The translations under genes and the position numbers were made by a program. A DNA stretch of 64,000 bases from Agriotes lineatus. Lineage: Eukaryota > Arthropoda > Insecta > Coleoptera > Elateridae. Position 1 is the first letter of the stretch. The number at the start of each line of letters is the position of its first letter. The notes beneath the pieces were generated by a model. The model saw nothing but the letters and a program-made list of their open reading frames with translations. It did no database searches and was not told where the DNA came from. This document shows positions 59,063-64,000 of the stretch, in pieces. The DNA lies in the NCBI GenBank assembly GCA_940337035.1, contig CALNHX010002679.1:1-64000 (forward strand). The letters are read 5' to 3'.

Positions 59063-59395
59063 TTACTTCCTTTTATTTCAAAATTAACACACAAATAAAC
59101 AAACTCTTATTTTTTTTAAGGTGCTTACCTTGTATATATTTGTATGAAATTGTACCGGCTTCATGCGAGGTAGATATATAATATGTGTGCAAAATATCGC
59201 CTTCCTCGGACAAATAGCTTTTGAGCTATACTGCCAACAGACAGACGGACAGACAGACTGACGGAATTGAGAAAACCCCTTTTTCGCCATCTATGGACCT
59301 TGAAACGTGAAGATCTGAAAAAATCTCGGAAGGTGATTTTTTCGTGATTACAATACTTCCTTCGTCTTTCAGATGAGGGAAGTAAAAAGCTTTAG
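59063..59395. mobile_element. MITE-like element with CAGA/TCTG-rich core
   Basis: Ends ttacttcc (59063-59070) and ggaagtaa (59388-59395) are inverted repeats. On the minus strand the order is a terminal acttccctcatctgaaagac, a palindromic acttcc/ggaagt, a gtctgtctgtccgtctgtct tract, then agctcaaaagctatt. The layout (oligo-TCTG tract, then a short conserved box) parallels 17989-18237. Short TIRs and no target duplication limit certainty. Confidence 0.55.
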
Positions 59396-59435
59396 AGATT
59401 ATTTTATGCTTAGTAAGACCATTCGATTACACTAG

Positions 59436-59580
59436 CTGGTCGAGTGGCTAGGAAACTTGTATGCGATGCTGAAGGTAAGGGGTTCAATCCTCTCACCTGG
59501 CAACTGAAGAGCCATCCACCCAGTCGCTTTAAAAATTGAGGACTGATGCGTATCCTCTGTTTCAATTGAATTGACTAAAA
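59436..59580 (+). mobile_element. tRNA-derived SINE (possible family 6)
   Basis: A perfect A-box consensus tggtcgagtgg near 59447-59457 and a B box ggggttcaatcct near 59489-59501. A non-tRNA body with tgaggactgatgcgtatcct follows. The head could be read as a Leu/Ser-like tRNA relic, but acceptor-stem pairing is not convincing. Confidence 0.55.
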
Positions 59581-60518
59581 GTTATCAATGTATTCTGATA
59601 AAATCGAGCAGCTTTCAGTCAGATACCGGCGTCCAGTGCATTTAGAAAGCCCCAAACCACAGGTATTTATTTCTTGATTGTGCTTTAATAATGCTTATGA
59701 TCATTTACCTTGATAGAGAGCGTAGATGTTGACTTAAATATTGTTTAAGGGCTTGTCCCAAAATGTTGTCGCTATATATTTTCGAGATCTGTTTGAGGAG
59801 TGAAATATGACATGGAATTGTACATGTAAATACGTATCTTGAGTTCAAATTTTGTGCTTTATTTGAATGATATTGCGGTTGAGATTTTAATTCTCTTGTT
59901 CTGATATGGTTGGCGTTGTGTTGCATCCTTCTTTCACTAGTCGTTACCTCTTTGTATATATGCTTTATATTTCTTTTTCTCTTTTATACATCTCTATTTT
60001 GTGCAACTTTGTACCAGTTCAGCCCTGCTGTTTACTTTATGTAGTCACTCTACTTCATTTGTAGCCTTCCTACATTTTTCCATGGCTCCCATACCACGAT
60101 CTCTCCACTCTAGTTATCTTCTAAATCTAGGGCAATTACAATATATGATTGGCTGATGCCTGTTGTTAATTATAGAACTACGTCGTGGTATTGGTAGCAG
60201 CTACCAGTGTATATTGAGGGTGTCTCAATCAAAAATTTCCTAGCAATGGTCGTTGTGGAGGAGACTGGTTGCTTTCAGAGGTGGAGAGTGTTTGGAATTA
60301 TTCTTTAGTATTGTTTTCAATGCGATATTTCCATTTTAAATAATGTTACAACAAAAAAGACTTTGTTCTATAACATCTGGGGTAATGGAAACACCAAGTT
60401 ACCCCAAATGATTACCTCAATTGAGATCCTGCCGATTCCTCTGAATGTTCAAACTAGGTACATGGTGACAAATAATAGTTGTATAGATCCTTGTATTTTT
60501 AATCTATATATGTATATA
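59581..60518. other. AT-rich interval, nothing recognised
   Basis: No repeat or coding signal apart from pyrimidine-rich patches near 59960-60110. Confidence 0.5.
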
Positions 60519-60666
60519 TTAGACTCAGATGCCGAAATCGCTCAATTGCCGAAATGAAATGCTCAGTCTGGAAACTAAACTCGCCCAATTGCCGAATTAA
60601 TTTGCTCAATTTCAGCATTGCCCTAACTCATTTCGGCAATTGGGCAAATTCGGCATCTGAATCTAA
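60519..60666. mobile_element. 148-bp MITE with ~38-bp TIRs
   Basis: Left ttagactcagatgccgaaat and right (reverse complement ttagattcagatgccgaatt) pair through caattgccgaaatga with few mismatches. The interior adds further copies of aattgccgaa and its complement. Strong fold-back structure, non-coding. Superfamily unassigned. Confidence 0.88.
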
Positions 60667-61139
60667 CATACCTATATTATAGCAGTTTCTACGACTTAAC
60701 AAACAAAATTTTCGGCCAAGCTAATTACCCTTTTGGAAACCATTGCTTCCTGTATGTAAATCGGTGTTTCAGCTTCTAGGAGATTAGGTCAAGGGAGATT
60801 AGTTGAGTTTAGATTAGACTATTCTATCTGTTCGATTTGGTATAACGAGTGTGAGTCAAGTCCAGCAACGTATATTAGGGTAAATTTTTGAACGGCCCCT
60901 GAACTGTATTTTTACCTAAAATCGAATGCGTGTTTCTAATATGCTTAAATTGTATAAATTATGGTTATGGACAGTTCGAGGTCACACCAAGTAGCTCTGG
61001 TTATTGATTGCAAGCTAATTCGTGTAGATGGTGCCAAAAATTTATATTGCGCTGGTAATGGAAATATTTTTCCAAAGCTTTAATTTAATTTCCACTTTAA
61101 ATTTTTTAGCGTGTCGAAATACTCAACGAACTTCATGAA
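60667..61139. other. AT-rich interval, nothing recognised
   Basis: No repeat or coding signal. Confidence 0.5.
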
Positions 61140-61690
61140 TGGCAGTATAACTTTCCCCCGTTATTACAGTTGACCCTAAACATCATTGCAGCGAATGGCA
61201 AGTTTCCCTCGCGCCTAAATAATAAAAATCCCCTGGCCGTTTTGAGTTTGACCCTGTTGTGCGCCTTGCCCTACCCCATTTGGCGCAACGTTGGAGTGAG
61301 CATGCAATCTGTACGGTTTTCCAAACGGCGGGCGCCGTTTTTCCACTCCGGGCCCCAGTCCGGCCCTGGCGACGCAATACTTTATTTGCGATTTTTGCCT
61401 TATCGCGCTCGGCTCGGCGTACAAAACTAAATTCCACATTTGATAATCGATATAATTCGTCAATGCAGTTACGCAGGATCCAAAGTGCAATCCGACTGCA
61501 GCGAGAAAGACGGGAACAAAGCGGAAAAGGGACGACAAGCGTGGGATGCATGCGGGGATGCACCGGAGCCGCTGCACGTCGCCGTCGCTCTCGCTCCCCG
61601 CTAGGCGGCGGCCGTTGCGCCGTCCTTTTCTAGCGGTGGTTGTGCGGCGCGAACGAGGCGCGTATAAAATGCGTACGAATGTACATAGTA
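61140..61690 (+). promoter_or_regulatory. GC-rich CpG island 6 with a TATA box
   Basis: The most GC-rich segment of the window (gggcgccgtttttccactcc, cgccgtcgctctcgctcccc, ggcggcggccgttgcgccg). It ends at an exact TATAAAA at 61663-61669 preceded by ggcgcg, as in insect core promoters; a start would be expected near 61690-61700 on the plus strand. Overlapping frames of 114-165 codons on both strands look composition-driven and resemble no family. A plus-strand promoter is a hypothesis. No downstream exon was recognised before satellite F. Confidence 0.35.
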
Positions 61691-62329
61691 GTGTGAGGTT
61701 ATGTATATGCACAGAGGAAATGTATGTGTTTCAAATACATTCGAATAAATATTTTATTCTATACCCTCGGTACAGTATTTACAAAATTTTGTGTATTTGT
61801 TGGTTTGTTGTGTTATTGCTGCACTCAGCTATTGGAATATTTCGATTGCGGGCGATATTGCATTATGCACCGCTAGAAAAATGTGGATAAGCAAATATAG
61901 GTGAATAACATGCTAATCGATATGCAATTTAATGACCTTGCTCATTGACGAAATGTAGAAAATATTTTATTTAAAAAAAAATTCTAAAATATATTTGAAT
62001 AGGAGGTTCTGATCTTCAAAGTTAATAAAATTCATTCGCTGACGCCTTAGGCTGTTTAAGCATTTCCATATATATTTTTAAATCAAATGCCAGAACCAGC
62101 ATTTACAGTAATAAAAGCAGATTTAGCGGAATAATGCGTGGATGATGGATGTTAATGCCAATTTGTTTCAATTTATTTATATGGATTTATTACAAATCTT
62201 TCTGGAATTCAAATCCAATAATTGTAGAAAATTAAAATAACATACGGTTAACTGCATTTCTATATTGATCGAGTTCCGTTTAGTTTAAAAATTACTTTCT
62301 AAATAGCGTAGGTACTTTAATAAACATGA
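61691..62329. other. AT-rich interval, nothing recognised
   Basis: If island 6 is a promoter this would be transcribed leader or intron; no clear donor site or coding frame was recognised. Confidence 0.4.
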
Positions 62330-64000
62330 TCAAAATTCAAAGTAGAATGAACTTTGTTGTGATTAGGATTTTTTAAACAGTTCATACAAGTTATAATTTA
62401 AAAATTGAGCCACTACCTACGTGTTGCAGAAATTACGCAATTTATGCACTTCCCTAATAAATGAATATTGAACTATTTAAATTGTGTAGCTTCAATTCAA
62501 AGCAGGAGGAATTTTCTAGCGATTAAGGCTATTAGAACAGTAATTCACAAACAAATCTACTGCATAAAATTAAGTCGCCATTTGTTTAAGAAATCACGCA
62601 AATATCTATTTTTAAAATTTTATAACGGTAGATGAATGATCTCTTCCATTTAAATTCAACACAGCAAAAGTTTTTCACAAGAGTTCTACATAAAAAAATT
62701 AAGCAACTACGTGTTTTAGAAATTACGAGAGTTCGTCTTTCGTTACGAACTGAATAGTGAATTTCTTAATTTTTTTACGGTGTCTTAGTCAGCTTCATCA
62801 TTTGCACTCAAAGCAGCGGGAATTATTCTGTGATTACGGCTATTTGAACAGTTAAAAAAAATCACTTAAAAAAATAAAGCCGCTACGTGTTTTAGAAATG
62901 ACGCAGTTTGTTTCTTCATCTAACAAGTTAATATGCGTTACTTAAAATGTTAACGTTGCAGTAACGAGCTTCACCATTTCAACTCGAAGCGACACGAATT
63001 TTCCAGCGATTGTAGCTATCTGAGCAGTTTTTCAATAAACTACAAATTTAGAAAATTAGGTCCTCAAATAGGATACGAATTTCTTAAATCTTTGGCGGTG
63101 TCCTAACGAGCTTTATTATTTCAATCCCAAGCAGCATCAATTTTCTTGTGATTGGGGCTATCTCAACAGTTTTCTCCAAAAGTTCTACATAAAAAATAAG
63201 CCGTTATGCATTTTAGAAATTACGCAACTTCTTTCTTCGTCTAACAAATTAATATGAACTTCTCGAATGTTTTCACTGTGCTCTAACGAGCTTTATCACT
63301 TCAACTCGAAGCAACACGAATTTTCAAGTGATTAGGGCTATCTGAATGGTTTTCCACAAAAGTTCTACTAAAAAAGTTAAGGCGTTAAGTGTTTCCAAAA
63401 TTGCCTTCTTCGTCTTAACAATTTAATATAATTTTTTTAAAATTTTGAATGTCACCTAGCAAGCTTTACCATTTCAATGCAACGCTGAACCCATTTTCTG
63501 TGCTAAGTTTTCTAGAAATTACGCACTTGTTTTCGTTGTCAACAAATTAATTTGTATTTCTTAAAGTCCTTAATGGCCTCTTAGCAAACTTTCTTATTTC
63601 AACTCGTGACAGAATGAAACTCCTTGTTATTAGCGCTATCTGAATAGTTTTCCGCAAAATTTCTAGATAAAAACTGCTTTGCTCGTCTAACAATTTAGTA
63701 TGATTTTTTACAAATTTTTAGCGTTGCCCTTACTAGCTTCTCCACTTCAACTCGAAGCACCACGAATACTCCTAAGATTAGGGCTATCTGTAGGTATACT
63801 TCCACACAAAAGTTCTAAAAAAAAAAAATAATCCGCTACATGTTTTAGAAATTATACGAAATTTTTCTTCGTCTAAGAAATGAAGACCTATGACTTATCA
63901 AAATTATTTAACGGTACCCTAACGAGCTACAATATTTCACCTCAAACTAGCATGACTTTTCCTGTAATTACTGCTATCTGAATGGTTCTCCACAAAAGTT
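62330..64000. repeat. Satellite array F, ~170-bp degenerate monomer
   Basis: The motif ctaacgagctt-a--atttcaa recurs near 62787, 62963, 63104, 63284, 63454, 63580, 63733 and 63919. In most units it is followed by cacgaattttc, gattagggctatctgaa, ccacaaaagttcta and gttttagaaattacgca. Spacing of 130-190 bp reflects indels. It runs off the right edge. The sequence is unrelated by eye to satellite A. Confidence 0.85.

Noticed and set aside
61183..61712. Frames of 114-165 codons on both strands
   Set aside because: Mutually overlapping on opposite strands in CpG-rich DNA; low-complexity Arg/Pro/Ser content and no family resemblance.

Overview
The window reads as intergenic or deep-intronic DNA of a repeat-rich animal genome, most likely an insect. 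I found no intact protein-coding gene with convincing exon structure. Evidence for a eukaryote: tRNA-derived SINEs with target-site duplications, 5'-truncated poly(A)-tailed LINE copies, decayed mariner-type transposases, small inverted-repeat (MITE-like) elements and several satellite arrays. There is no bacterial gene packing, ribosome-binding site or operon. The background is AT-rich (roughly two thirds A+T by eye), broken by short GC-rich, CpG-containing single-copy islands. Insect is inferred from the mobile-element set and from the style of these islands. I cannot name the species.

Layout. 1-2745: ~343-bp satellite A and its decaying edge. 2880-4150: GC-rich island 1. 4836-6020: diverged direct repeats with an internally inverted segment. 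6533-8631: two SINEs and a long-TIR element. 10906-11400: island 2. 11677-13170: dispersed direct repeat bracketing a SINE and a reverse-transcriptase (RT) remnant. 13341-17555: tandem array B, built from LINE 3' ends on the minus strand and carrying a younger LINE insertion and a SINE. 17881-18417: short tandem repeat and two MITE-like elements. 19231-20990: island 3. 21045-22460: R1/Jockey-like LINE pseudogene. 22600-26390: array C (~475-bp dimeric monomer), interrupted by a MITE and a SINE with perfect target duplications. 28660-33000: array D, with a homogeneous 216-bp core and older ~280-bp flanking units. 33440-35400: island 4. 36006-38225: array E and further LINE debris. 41405-49670: a graveyard of RT and transposase pseudogenes. 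49814-52084: hAT-type MITE, paired CRE sites, hairpin, SINE. 52510-53960: island 5. 55199-60666: SINEs and TIR elements. 61140-61690: island 6 with a TATA box. 62330-64000: ~170-bp satellite F, running off the end.

Three ideas tie the window together. First, at least two arrays (B and E) are tandem concatenations of a non-LTR retrotransposon 3' terminus; array-B units end in (GAT)n on the coding strand. Second, dated insertions inside the arrays (SINE 25949-26301, MITE 24215-24343, LINE 14613-14950) give a relative history. Third, single-copy GC islands survive between the repeats and are candidate cis-regulatory elements; two are enriched for GCCAT (Pho/YY1-type) motifs. I did not find a defence system, gene cluster or other multi-gene system.
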